A DNA stretch of 64,000 bases, taken from Selaginella moellendorffii. Lineage: Eukaryota > Streptophyta > Lycopodiopsida > Selaginellales > Selaginellaceae. Positions 49,554 through 59,880 of the stretch are shown here, piece by piece (positions within the stretch are counted from its first letter, which is position 1; every line of letters begins with the position of its first letter). The translations under genes and the position numbers were made by a program. The notes beneath the pieces are model-generated. The model searched no databases and had not been told where the DNA came from. It worked only from the letters and a program-made list of their open reading frames with translations. The stretch spans positions 1,056,165 through 1,120,164 of the forward strand of contig NW_003314263.1 in assembly GCF_000143415.4 (NCBI RefSeq), in the 5' to 3' direction.

Positions 49554-51725
49554 TCACCAAAACTCTCGGCAGGAGCAGCATCCATCCTCAAACAGATGGA
49601 ACCGAACCGCGTCTCTGCAGATGATAGCTCGCCGCTCGAGCTTGGAGATGATCGACGTGATTCGGTGGCAGTCTTCGCAAACGCGGAGGTTTTTTATGAT
49701 CCTGATCGCCGTCCCCGCTTGTGTGTTGATGAGAGCGCAGCAAATCGCTAGTCTCTCGCTGTGTCCGCACAGTGCCGACTCCTTCTCGTTGTCTGGAAGA
49801 GCTCGGACGACACAGTCGAGGTTGGGAGTGCAGCCCGCTTCTTCCTTGATTCTGGACTGGAGTTCTCCGAGCTTTGCGAGGATCTGCTCGCTTTGGTGGT
49901 GAGTAGTGTCCCCGACGACGAACCTGTGGACTTTTCCGGCACTGTCAATCCACCAGCTTTGTCCAAGCTTCTTCCAACACCGAGCTTCTTTCCTCATTGC
50001 CTCCACCCGAGCGAAATCCTCCCACAAACCAGCAGCAGCGTACGTGTTTGCCATGAGCAAATAGGCCGCATCGTCTTTATCGTCCAGCCTCAGTATCGAC
50101 TCAAACGCAAGGCGGCCAACACTTACATTCTTCCACTTCCTTGCAGCGCTTAGAACCGTCCTCCATGCCACCAAAGTTGGCTTGTAAGGCATGCTCTCGA
50201 GTGCTGATAGTGCTTGTTCCAGCTGATTCCCACGGCCGAGAAGATCTATCACGCAGATATAGTGCTCAAGGCTGGGAGAGATTGAATGAACCGTGTTCAT
50301 CGCTTCGAAGCATCTCTTTCCTTGATCCACAAGCCCGGCATGGCTGCAGACCGTGAGCACCGAGAGATAAGTGACTCCGTTTGGTTTCACGCGCTCCTTT
50401 TGCATTCTCTCGAATAGCTCAAACACTTGCTTAGAATCTCCTTGATGGCTATATCCAGCGATCAAAGCGGTCCATGAAACCATGTCCTTCTGCCCAATGG
50501 AATCAAACACCTGCTTAGCATCGTCCATGCTTCCACATTTTGCATAAAAGCTGACGAGAGAATTCGCCAAGAGCACATCTGTCTCCAGTAAGCTACCAGA
50601 AACTTGGGCATGAATCCTTCTCCCGGCTTCTAATGCAGCAATACTTCCACAAGCTCGCAATGCCGCCATGAAAAGCCGAGTGTCCGCTACAAAGCCTTCG
50701 TCTTCCATGCGCTTGAAGAGCTCAAGGGCGAGCTCTCCTTCATCGCTCTGAGAGTATCCATTGATGAGAGTGTCCCATGACACAAGGCTGTGGCTTGGCA
50801 TTCTCTCAAACACCCTGCGTGCTTCCACCATGCTCCCACACTTGCAATACATATCCAGCAGTGTATTCGCTACAAAAATTTCGGCCTCGTATCCTCTCAA
50901 AGAAAGCTTGGCGTGGAGAACTCTTCCTTTCTCTAAACTTGCAGTTTTTACCACCTTTCCCTTCACCATTTCTCCAACTTCTTTCTCTCCAATATCAATG
51001 CAAGCCTTAAGCGTCGCAATGAAAACCTGTGAGTCAGGATCGCAACCTTCCTCCTCCATGCGTGAGAACATCGCTAGAGCTGTCTCTCCCTGTCCATTAT
51101 ACGCATAACCAAGAATCAAAGCTCCCCAAGTCACCACATTTCGACAAACCATTCCCTCGAAAACAATTCTCGCATCTTCCACGCTCCCCAGCTTTGAGTA
51201 CATATCCACCAAGGAATTCGCAACATAGAGGTTGGATTCGTGACCATCTTTTCTCAGCTGATCATGAATCGATTTCCCCTTTTCTAGCCAGATCCCATTG
51301 CTCGTAGATTTGTCTTCTCGATCGTGGCAGTCATCCTTCACTGCCAAGCTCGAGCACGCGTTCAAAGCAGCGACAAAGAGCATGGAGTCCGGTTGACAAC
51401 TTCCCTCTTCCTGGATCCTCAGGAATAACTCCACAGCTAAACTCCCCTCTCCATTCTGGGAATAGCCCCCGATCAAAACGCTCCAAGAGACAAGGCTGTG
51501 ATGCGGCATTGTGTCGAAGATCCGGCGAGCATCCACCAGGCTGCCGCATCTAGCATACATCGCAATGAGAGTGTTGGCGACGAAGATGTGCCTGTCCTTC
51601 CCACACTGGATCAAGTCGCGATGTATCTTCATACCTGAATGGAGATCCTTGGAGCCGCGGCAGTTCTTGAGAGCAGCAAGAAACTCCGGGATGCTGGCCG
51701 CCGCGGCATTCTTGAGCGCCTTCAT
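49554..51725 (-). CDS. PPR-DYW protein with variant C-terminus (EFW)
   Basis: 723 residues, one exon. L-type first unit (FLAALKNCRGSKDLHSGMKIHRDLI), then about 11 PLS repeats of classical length (VVTWGALILGYAYNGQGETALAMFSRMEEEG). These are followed by E1/E2 and a full DYW domain: active-site HSE (GHSERLAICCAL), zinc ligands CEDCH and the terminal CSCREFW. The last tripeptide is EFW instead of DYW; Asp to Glu and Tyr to Phe are conservative and occur in other DYW proteins, so editing activity is plausible. Residues ~145-155 contain a small acidic insert (DDCHDREDKSTSNG) not typical of the repeat. The start ATG is close to the divergent LpxD gene (about 130 bases). Confidence 0.93.
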   Translation of the reverse strand: MKALKNAAAASIPEFLAALKNCRGSKDLHSGMKIHRDLIQCGKDRHIFVANTLIAMYARCGSLVDARRIFDTMPHHSLVSWSVLIGGYSQNGEGSLAVELFLRIQEEGSCQPDSMLFVAALNACSSLAVKDDCHDREDKSTSNGIWLEKGKSIHDQLRKDGHESNLYVANSLVDMYSKLGSVEDARIVFEGMVCRNVVTWGALILGYAYNGQGETALAMFSRMEEEGCDPDSQVFIATLKACIDIGEKEVGEMVKGKVVKTASLEKGRVLHAKLSLRGYEAEIFVANTLLDMYCKCGSMVEARRVFERMPSHSLVSWDTLINGYSQSDEGELALELFKRMEDEGFVADTRLFMAALRACGSIAALEAGRRIHAQVSGSLLETDVLLANSLVSFYAKCGSMDDAKQVFDSIGQKDMVSWTALIAGYSHQGDSKQVFELFERMQKERVKPNGVTYLSVLTVCSHAGLVDQGKRCFEAMNTVHSISPSLEHYICVIDLLGRGNQLEQALSALESMPYKPTLVAWRTVLSAARKWKNVSVGRLAFESILRLDDKDDAAYLLMANTYAAAGLWEDFARVEAMRKEARCWKKLGQSWWIDSAGKVHRFVVGDTTHHQSEQILAKLGELQSRIKEEAGCTPNLDCVVRALPDNEKESALCGHSERLAICCALINTQAGTAIRIIKNLRVCEDCHRITSIISKLERRAIICRDAVRFHLFEDGCCSCREFW

Positions 51726-51853
51726 GAAAATGCGATGGAGGATTCATCGCCGCGGAGCCAGATCTCGCGTCGCCGCGCGCGCCAGGATCCATCATCGCAG
51801 CCGCATTGGCAAAATTTAGAACATAGGATAAACCCCAGGAACCCTAATTTTCC

Positions 51854-53159
51854 ATGGGGCGGCTAGCGATCCAAATGCTGGCGATTTCAAGGCGCCACGC
51901 AGGTAGTGTCTCGAGCGATTCCCTCGCAAGAATGCGGACAAGGTCCTCTTACTGGTGCTTTTGTTCTAGTGCCCAAAATCCAGAGTGCTTGGTTTGCTCA
52001 AGCTCCAGAGTTTGAGAGATGGGATAGAGGCGGGGGAAATGTGCACAGGCTTGCGCGGGTTGATCCATCGGTGGTGGTGGAAATCGGTGGAGTTGTACAC
52101 GCTGGTGCCACGATCGGTGAGTCTTCTCACGTTGGATCGGGATGTATTGTTGGACCGGATGTTTGCATTGGTTCTTCGGTGGTATTGAGGTATCGGAGTT
52201 CTTCCTTTATTCTCACCCTCTCTTTTGGCAACTTCGATGTCACAGGTATAACGTGGTGCTGCAAAACTGTTCGATTGGAGATTTTTGCACCCTCCATAGC
52301 GGTGTTTGCGTGGGACAAGATGGTATGTTTCTTTCCGAAAGCTTTCTCTTATGTGATTCGTGATTTCTTGCAAGGTTTTGGATTCACTTACGACTCAAAC
52401 AATAGCATTGTCAAGAAGCCCCAGGAAAGTTTCTATGCGTTCTTTCTTCTCTTATCTCATGATCCTTTTGTCTTTTTTTTCTTAGGAGTTGCGGGTAAAG
52501 ATTGGAAACAGTGTGGAAATCGGTGCCAATTCGTCCATCGACCGTGGGAGGTAACTAAAGATGTTACATGTTCTTCTTAAGTCTCGTTTGCTCTGGATGG
52601 ATCGTCAGCTGGCGTGACACAGTCATCGGGGATAACACGAAGCTTGACAACTTGGTCCAGGTTTGAGAAACGTTTTCTTTTCTTGAGCATCGCTTACTCT
52701 TGGCTTGTTTACATGTAGATTGGACACAATGTTGTGATAGGATGCAACTGTATGATTTGTGGACAAGTTGGAATTGCCGGATCTTGCACGTAAGTACGAA
52801 CAACCTTGTTGTTCTTGAGATCTTTCTCTTTTTTCTTCGCTGCAGACTAGGAGATAATGTAGTCTTGGGTGGCCAAGCAGGTGTTGCGGACCACATAGAA
52901 ATCGCTTCAAAGGTCCTGGTTCCTGACGTTGCCAATCTCTTCATCACTTTCTTTTCTCTAGGTCCGAATCGCAGCGAAAAGTGGAGTTACCTCAAACATT
53001 ACCGAGCCAGGAGACTATGCCGGTTTTCCAGCAGTATGGTTTCTTTTCCCAGTTTAGTTGCAAAAACACTTGTGCTTACTGAAGTCACAGGTGCCCGTGA
53101 AACAATGGCGGGAATCGGTGGTGGCTTCTCGAAGACTTTGTGACAAACATCCAAAGTGA
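51854..53159 (+). CDS. LPXD1: UDP-3-O-acylglucosamine N-acyltransferase (LpxD), mitochondrial type, 10 exons
   Basis: Exons 51854-51902, 51970-52189, 52246-52322, 52375-52424, 52486-52550, 52609-52660, 52719-52789, 52846-52912, 52962-53033 and 53091-53159 join in frame to 263 residues. A short Arg-containing N-terminus (MGRLAIQMLAISRRHA) fits a mitochondrial presequence. The body is a left-handed beta-helix with hexapeptide repeats (VVHAGATIGESSHVGSGCIV, SIGDFCTLHSGVCVGQDGFG). It keeps [30 protein letters not shown] with the catalytic His (about H174), then EPGDYAGFPAVPVKQWR. In plants it acts in the mitochondrial lipid A-like precursor pathway. The end of exon 4 lacks a GT donor (CAG followed by gaaagt), so that intron would be GA-AG, or the gene carries a donor mutation. 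Confidence 0.9.
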
Positions 53160-53305
53160 GTGCATGACGAGAGCTAGCGTGAAATCGCTCTCGAGCTCGG
53201 CAAATCCACTGCGTAAACTCGCTGGTAGCCGCAAAACCAAGGTTTTTTACTCATCAAGTTTTTCCTCAAGTGTATCTTTTCCTCGATATCGTTGTCCATG
53301 TCACG

Positions 53306-54660
53306 CTATTTGGCTGGAGTGGCATTCTCCTCGCTAACACGGCCAAGAACGTCGTTCATGCAGTAAGTGCTCGATGTGCAAACTTGGACCACATTCCATT
53401 CAAGAACTCCCTTCCTTGATCGAGAATCGTTGCGTGACTGCACGCCGAGAATATGTCCACAAGGGCTATGCTGTCCAGCTTCCTCTCGCATGCTCCGAAA
53501 CGCTTGGAACGCAGCGATGGCGTCTCCTCGAGCGCCATGTCCTGCGATCAAAGTATTCCTCGCCACTGTGTCGGGGGAAGCGATGGAATCTCGGGCAGGG
53601 GATGCATTTCCACCTGGAGCTCTCAAACAGGAGCTCGGCGTCCTCGACGCTCCCGCATTTACAGTAGAAGTCAAGCAGGAAAATCGCCACAGAGACGTGA
53701 AAACACTCTTCTAGTCTCTGCCAGAGAATCTGTCCGTGGAAGAGCTTCCCGAGCTTCAAATCTCCCACGTTCCCGCAAGCTTGCAACAACGCAAGAGAGT
53801 TTGGAGCAACTTCCATGGCCGCATAACTTTCCAACCCAAGCTCGTCCTCGCCGTTATAAACACATCCAAACAGGCAAGAGTTCCACGAGACTACGTCGCG
53901 ATCTAAGATCTTATCGAACACCTGGTGAGCGTCCACGATCAAGCTTCCACTCTTGGCATACATATCAACCAAACTGCTAGCAAGCGACGGATCCTTCTCC
54001 AGGCAGATCCAATTGCTTTCTCAAGAGATTCTACGTCTAAATCTCTTGCCTCGGCTAGAACGCTGCAGGCTAGACAAGCTAAACGATCGGGTTTAAGTCC
54101 TTGTCAAAGCAAAGCTCTTCTCCACCTTGGCTCTCGTGAGCGGCCAAACTAGAGCAAGCTAAGCCACGAGAAAACTCGAGCAATCCGGATTGATAATGGT
54201 AGCTTCCATCTGCCAGAAGAGCTCCAGAGCCAAATCTTCCTGCCGGTTTTGAGCGTATCCCAGAACCAACACCGTCCAGGAAACCATCAAAAACTCACCG
54301 AGAGTCTCTCATGCTTCAACACTTGGCGTAGGCATCTACGAGACAAGTTGCCAAACGAGTGTACCGCGAGAGCATGCTATCCGAGCTCTTGGCAGCTCGA
54401 GCGTGGATCGCCATGGTTCTCTCCAGCAACTTCATCTTCCCCACGAAGAACTTCCCATTTTCGATCCCTGCTCGTTCTCTCATGCAAGACTTGAGAAGGG
54501 CCGGGAGAGTGGGGCAGCATTGGATCGCAGCCACTTCTTTTCCAAAAAATCCAGTGGCATCTCCGGAGCTCCATTCTGAACGTAGCCACGAAGCCACATT
54601 TCGCGTACATGGCCACGAGAGCGCTGGCGATGTAGATGTTGGCCTCTCCAAAATTGTGCT
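53306..54660 (-). pseudogene. PPR pseudogene
   Basis: Minus-strand pieces show PPR language broken by shifts and stops: RAGIENGKFFVGKMKLLERTMAIHARAAKS, LATCLVDAYAKC near 54480-54320, then MVDMYAKSGS, DRDVVSWNSCLFGCVYNGEDELGLESY and LDFYCKCGSVEDAELLFES (53970-53640), then YFDRRTW and DSIALVDIFSACSHATILDQGREFLNGM (53480-53390). The repeat order is that of a long PLS protein, with no intact E or DYW region. It lies convergent to LpxD, with its 3' end about 150 bases from the LpxD stop. Confidence 0.8.
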
Positions 54661-54679
54661 AAATCCTTTGCTCTAGCGG

Positions 54680-55195
54680 GTACCTTTAGCGCCAGTGTAG
54701 GGATCGCCTAAATGTTATTACTTAAACATGATACCTTTAAAAATAAAATATACCCAGAACCTAGAGAATTTAAACTTAGGCAAGGGATGGAGTACTTTGA
54801 TCAAAACACCTTCTTGGGTGAGAAACTCCCAGTGCTGGTAAGGAAATAGAGAAATCTATGGGGGATGGAGGGCAAACGATGGTATAAAAGGGGCTCGTCC
54901 ACTTTGAGGAGATTAGAGCCCAATCTATATGGGGAGGTGTACTACCTTGTTTTTGAGTTGTGCAATTGCAATTTTCATGACCGGATCAAGCATAAAGGGC
55001 AAAGAGTCTAGCCCTGGGTTCTCTACTCCTGTGATTTGGGAAGTTCTATGTCTCGAAGGTGTCTGGCTGGATCAGACTCATGAGCAAAAAGAAGAGCTCC
55101 GTATACTTCATAGCGAATGTGACGAACTGCCACAGGGCGTGACCTAGGATGCCACGTGGTGCTGACGTGGAGAGAGCGAGAACTCAACAGCAGCT
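54680..55195. other. Gene-poor gap before the right duplication arm
   Basis: No domain in any frame. An open frame of 72 codons at 54929-55147 has no support. Confidence 0.45.
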
Positions 55196-55589
55196 ACAGG
55201 GAGGAGTCTCGAAAGGCCCGGAGCTGTCCTCAGCAGGAGCATCTAGCATGGTGGAATATGCACTTGCTAACAGGTACGTATGGCCGCCTTAGAAGGAATG
55301 GGAAGGGACTCTAGTGCATGATGGCTCAAAACAGCGAACCCTAAACCGTATTGAAGGTGGTCGGAAGTGTTCGTGATATCTTTGACCATTAGACGACTAA
55401 TATCAAAGTAATATTTCTCATTTTTTAATTATTGTTTAATGTTCATTACTTGCAACTGATTCCCGGATTAGATGCCGCCTCATGCAACAGCCAAGGCAAA
55501 GTTAAGAAATAAAAAATCTACTGTTTTTATTGGTGGATATTCTATAAATATTGTTTGATTTGTGTAAATCTTATTCTAGCAGGAAATAT

Positions 55590-56026
55590 TTAAAAAGCTT
55601 GAATATAATAGTGTTCAACTTGGCCATTGTAGTTCCAATCCCAGCGGCCACCATTCTTACCTTGGCCCTGGACACACTGGTTAATAATATTGTTGAAAGC
55701 TTCCTGAATATTTGAAACAGAAATAAACATAACATATAAATATAAATCATTTAAAGAAATATATTTTAAAAAAACATTACCACACAATGCTGTCTGCTAT
55801 TGCCATCAAAATGTGCTTGGATTTGCTTTCTGAACTGGCTGTTAGGATAGTTACCTAAGTCAAGAGTGTAATCAAATTGCCCCTCATAACAAATTTTCCG
55901 AGCAGCTTGCTGATATTGGTAATTAGTATAGCCAGGATTAGGATTTCCAAAACAATCAGCCCCATTCACTATCACAACTCCCACACAAACAAGAAGAATT
56001 AAAATGAAGAACACTTTACAATCCAT
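55590..56026 (-). CDS. Small secreted four-cysteine protein, Hce2/Ecp2-like (2 exons), right copy
   Basis: Exon 1 is 56026-55781 and exon 2 is 55703-55590 (GT-AG, phase 0), giving 119 residues. It differs from the left copy at only a few positions that I see (NSQF for NSQL, an I for V in the signal peptide, YYIQAF for YYIQSF). All four mature cysteines and the GG-x-W motif are kept. That both inverted copies remain intact while the neighbouring PPR, MATE and tRNA copies decay suggests selection on this gene, or a very young duplication. Family assignment is tentative, as for the left copy. Confidence 0.8.
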
Positions 56027-56283
56027 TTTGTGGAAATTATGAGTATATAACCTACCATTGTGGATCCAATATATGTACATGCATGGAGTATACAAATCAA
56101 ATGTGTCACGGCACCGTTCTTAATGAGATTTAATTTTATAAACAAAGAAGAATGCAATGCCAATGAGAACTCAAAAGCTGGGATTGGATTGATACAAATT
56201 TTAGTCTATAGTTTTAGGTCGACCTAAAATATCTTGAATTTACAAACGAATAAAAGGGTTAGGAGCGATATATAATTGTTAAT

Positions 56284-56356
56284 GGCATTTGGTCTAGGGG
56301 TATGATTCTCGCTTAGGTGCGAGAGGCCCCAAGTTCGCTGATTCTCGGAATGCCCC
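56284..56356 (+). pseudogene. tRNA-Pro remnant with damaged anticodon loop and T-arm
   Basis: Compared with the intact tRNA at 40353-40424: the first G is changed to t, the anticodon loop has lost one G (cttaggtgcg for cttagggtgcg), and the T-arm reads ccccaagttcgctgattctcgg with an insertion and mismatches, so it cannot fold normally. The A-box is still intact. Confidence 0.85.
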
Positions 56357-56449
56357 CCCCAATGAAAAGTAGCGATGAGGAGGAACTTTTCTACGCATTA
56401 CAATTAGTTTGCTTCTTGTCTCACGTTCCTGTGCAAGTTTCTTACTTCA

Positions 56450-57385
56450 CTCAAAAAGCAACGAGGTAAATGGTAAACTGAGGAATCTGGTGGAATCTGG
56501 TGCGGATCTTGTTGGCCTGGCACGAAAGGACTGGTCGATGTTTCTCTACGCCTCCTGAAACGGTCGTCTGACCTAAGCCAAGATGGTGTTTGACGCGATG
56601 CCCGAGAGAGATCTGGAACGCAATGGTTTCTGCATATGCCCACATAGGGCATTTACAGGAGGCGGAAGGTCTCTTTTTCCAAATGCCTACGAACAGCGGT
56701 TTTTTATTAGACAAGCACAAAATTTGTTTGATAGAATGATGAGGGATGGTGCCTTTTGGAGCGCCATCGTTTCAGCACTTGCCCAAAACAGGCGTCATGA
56801 AGACGCGCAAGTTCTACGTGATCATATGCTTGTCTCGTTCTCACGGCCATAAATCCTTTAGTAACAGAGGGTAATCTCAGGGGATTTTCTTACAAGATAC
56901 CGATGCGACGCCTGCAATGCTCTTGGCATATGCTCAAGCCGGGGTTCTTCAAGATGCCGTACTTGTGTTTGAGAATATATGATGCCCGGCGGGAAAGTAC
57001 GGACAAGATTCCTCGAATCTAAGTAAAGGAAAACACGTGTCGTGCCTCTAAGACGTCCGTTTTGAGCTAGGACCTTCTTCTTGACAGCACATGCCCAGAA
57101 CTGGTATTTTATCGAGGTGAAGCACACATTTCCATGCTTTCGAGAAATTCAGTAACGTGGCGGTTCTATCACAAACTGGTTTGGATCAAGAAAAGAAACT
57201 CCTTTACCTGTCGAGATCTTCGCAGGCATGGCGGTGGAAAGCGTCGAGTCAGACGAAGGGAGCTATGTTGGATTCACGCCGGAAAAACTTACGCTGGTCG
57301 ATCGAGCTTCGTCTCCATGAGCTTCGATTTTGGAATGGAGCCGAGAAAGAAGCGCTACTGCCGCATGGTGAATCTCCACTGGTAG
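56450..57385 (+). pseudogene. PPR pseudogene (copy of the 702-residue gene), right arm
   Basis: The plus strand shows VNGKLRNLVESG-like N-terminal remains, MVFDAMPERDLERNGFCICP (56583-56640), AQNLFDRMMRDGAFWSAIVSALAQN (56720-56790) and the C-terminal FVSMSFDFGMEPRKKRYCRMVNLHW ending at TAG 57385. It is shifted and deleted in between, in the same way as the left-arm copy, so most of the decay preceded the inversion. Confidence 0.85.
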
Positions 57386-57410
57386 ATTGAAAGAATCGCA
57401 GAGAAAAACG

Positions 57411-58460
57411 ATGGATCGCCCGCTCGCATTTCGTTTCGTGGCTCTTGTGGATCGAGCCAAGACTCCCAGTGCCATCTCAAGCGCTCTTGCCTGCCCTTGC
57501 TTCGGAGATCTTCCAAGCGAGGGAAGCGAAATGCGTGGGCCGGAAGCTCCCCGCTCGTCTCACATTGATGGGGCGGATACGAAGATCACGACGCAAGATG
57601 GTGGTGTTCATGCTGCTTCTCTCACGAGTAGAGGTAGAGAAGAAGGAGATGCAAAGATTGCCACAGCAACAAGCCTGAGCGGCGCCACCAACATGCTCGA
57701 ACAGATGCGGCAGATCTGGTTGTCAGGTTCGATCATGGGCCTCATCGATACCAGTGTTATCGGGACCAGCAGCTCCTTGGAGCTTGCAGCTCTTGGCTTT
57801 TTCTTTGTGGATTCCTCCTCTTTTTTTCTGTTGTTTTTCCTTGCGATGGTTTATCGTTCTTGTCTGTGGCGACTTCCAACTTGAACGCAACATCTCTTGG
57901 TCACAAGGTTTGCTTGTTGAGAGTTTGACCTTTTGATGATATGCTCGTTTTTTTCCTTCTTTTGTTTTTCAGGACAGAGCTGCTGCTGCAAACCACTTGG
58001 CGAGCCTTTTGTCGTCGCCCTTGCTTGTGGTGTCGCCATGCTCGTCATAACCGAGCTTTCTTCCGCATCTGTGCTTCGATATACAGCTTCGGTTTGGTTT
58101 CCCTGCTGCGATCTCATCAGTCATTTCGTTTTTTTCATTCGCTTGTTCTTTTCTGCAGTATTTGTTGGAGAGAAGAATTTGGCACTCGTTCCTGCAGCTG
58201 CGAGGTACGTAAGTTTTCGCGAGTGTATTATTCTTTTGCTCAACTATGTGTCTTGTGGTTCTTTAGATTGGAAATGGTTGCGCAGAGTGCAAGGTTGGTT
58301 TATCAGTGATCCTTCGGCTACAAGTAGATTTTGTTTCTTCTCTTCGATCTTGTTTTTTGTCCAGTTTAGAGTCCGTTGAGAGCACTGCTGGTTGCAAGCG
58401 TCGTGAATGGCGCTGGAGATGTTTTGCTGTGTACATTTCTTGGGTATGGAATCGCTAGTG
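57411..58460 (+). pseudogene. Plastid-type MATE transporter gene, broken copy C (truncated by copia)
   Basis: Exon 1 from the ATG at 57411 is open through [41 protein letters not shown] but lacks the segment [10 protein letters not shown]. The exon 1 donor is lost (cttggctttt instead of cttggtaagc). Exons 2-6 are recognisable to [20 protein letters not shown], where the gene is cut at 58460 by retrotransposon sequence. Confidence 0.88.
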
Positions 58461-59583
58461 CCTTCTTTAAAAGCCAAACGTGACTCTCTTCCCTTGGCTC
58501 AGCAAATCCATCCGGCTGCTGCATATAAATCTCCTCTTCCAGTTCTCCATAGAGGAAAGCAGTAGTGACATCCAGGTGCTCGATATCATAGTCACCAGCC
58601 GCAGCAAAATGGATCAAAGCACGAAGAGGACCGCGGGCTTAAAAGTCTCGTGGAAATCGATTCGGAAGAAATGCATAATCCAGCAGCCCCCTCTCTTGAA
58701 TTCTAGGAACTTGAGTGCAGCCCTTCGCAACCAGTCTGGCCTTGAAACGAGTGGTGCCATCAGGATTTCCCTTCAAAGCAAACACCCACATTCTCTTCAC
58801 AAGTTTCCTCCCAGCAGGAATGGAAGAAACCAGCACGTGAGTGCCATTCTTCCTCTGCGAGTGCATCTCGTCCCCCATCGCTGCAAGCCAGAATTTGGCT
58901 TCTGGAGAATCCAAGGCTTGTGTATAAGTTTTGGGCAACCACTGGAATTTCACCAGCAGTAGAAGCAACCATCGTCTCAATGAGGCGAGACAGTTTCTTG
59001 CGCTGGCGGTCAGAGCGGCGGAGTGCATTAGGGTCAACCCTGGATCCCTATGTGCGTTGGTCCATCATAGGAATGGGAGCAGTCACAGAGCCTACTAGAA
59101 GCTCCTCAGGAGGATCTCCCACTTGTTGAAGAGTCTCCCACATCGTTTGGACCAGGTAAGCTGTGAGACGAGCTGAGCAGGGGCTCCTCGTTGAAGTTCA
59201 CATCCCTGCCGATGATCTCTGTGCGTGTAGCAGGATTCCAGAGACACCAGGCAGCATGATCCAAGCCGTAGCCCAAGAATTTACACTCAATGCTTTTTGC
59301 ATCAAGCTTTCCTCACAGCTTCACAGCCAAAAATACGCAAGTGTGCCACTGAGGGATTTCTGCCAGTCCAGGCCTCCTCAGGAGTTCTTTCATCCACAGT
59401 GGTTGTAAGTAATCAATTTTGGACGTAGTTAGCAAGGTTAATAGCGTCAACCCAAAAGGAATTGGGAAGGCCACTAACCTGTAGCATTGCACGTGCACTT
59501 TCCATCAAGGTGCCATTTTTCCTCTCAGCACAACCGTTTTGCTGAGGAGAATATGCAGCTGTGAATTCACGAAGAATGCCACT
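58461..59583 (-). mobile_element. Ty1/copia retrotransposon fragment (integrase end to reverse transcriptase start)
   Basis: The minus strand reads, in order: the integrase core end (REFTAAYSPQQNGCAERKNGTLMESARAML, 59583-59480); a linker; the RT start (LDSPEAKFWLAAMGDEMHSQRKNGTHVLV, VKRMWVFALKGNPDGTTRFKARLVAKGCTQ, 58920-58700) with a frame break; and DYDIEHLDVTTAFLYGELEEEIYMQQPDGF (58595-58500). No LTRs, gag or protease, and the catalytic YVDD region is missing, so it is an internal truncated fragment. Confidence 0.9.
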
Positions 59584-59589
59584 AGAAAA

Positions 59590-59880
59590 AAAAAAACAAT
59601 TACAGATAATAAATTTATATAAAAAACCTGAAACAAATATACAAATATTCATAACAAAAATATATACAGAAAATAGATAATATAAAACCAATAATAATTA
59701 CAGGAGATTTCAATATTAACTATCAAAAAGAAGAAGCAAAACCACTTCAAATAATACTGGAGAAAGAAGGATACATACAAATAATAAAAGACAATATGGA
59801 TAAAAGATATAATATATACAAAAGCAGGAATAGCACCTGTATATTGGACAAATTATATATCATAATAAAAAATATTTAAA
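59590..59880 (+). mobile_element. AT-rich endonuclease (EEP-type, LINE-like) fragment
   Basis: The plus-strand frame from about 59660 to 59878 reads KPIIITGDFNINYQ, EEAKPLQIILEKEGYIQIIKD and NIYKSRNSTCILDKLYII, ending in TAA. GDFN and the T-C-I-L-D-x-L-x-I end resemble the C-terminal half of exonuclease-endonuclease-phosphatase domains of LINE-type retroelements. A frame shift precedes it. Codon usage is extremely AT-rich, like that of the lectin genes and unlike the copia fragment beside it. Confidence 0.6.

Larger units (their letters stand above)
55196..58460. repeat. Right arm of large inverted duplication
   Basis: Inverted counterpart of 38429-41774: secreted-protein gene (minus strand), tRNA-Pro remnant, PPR pseudogene, MATE pseudogene C. 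It lacks the MITE-like insertion of the left arm, and about 55330-55390 has sequence not found there. The MATE end is cut at 58460 by a copia retrotransposon fragment. Confidence 0.88.

Noticed and set aside
59590-59880. AT-rich frame as the start of another lectin-family gene
   Set aside because: No signal peptide or lectin motif; GDFN and the C-terminal wording fit an endonuclease domain.
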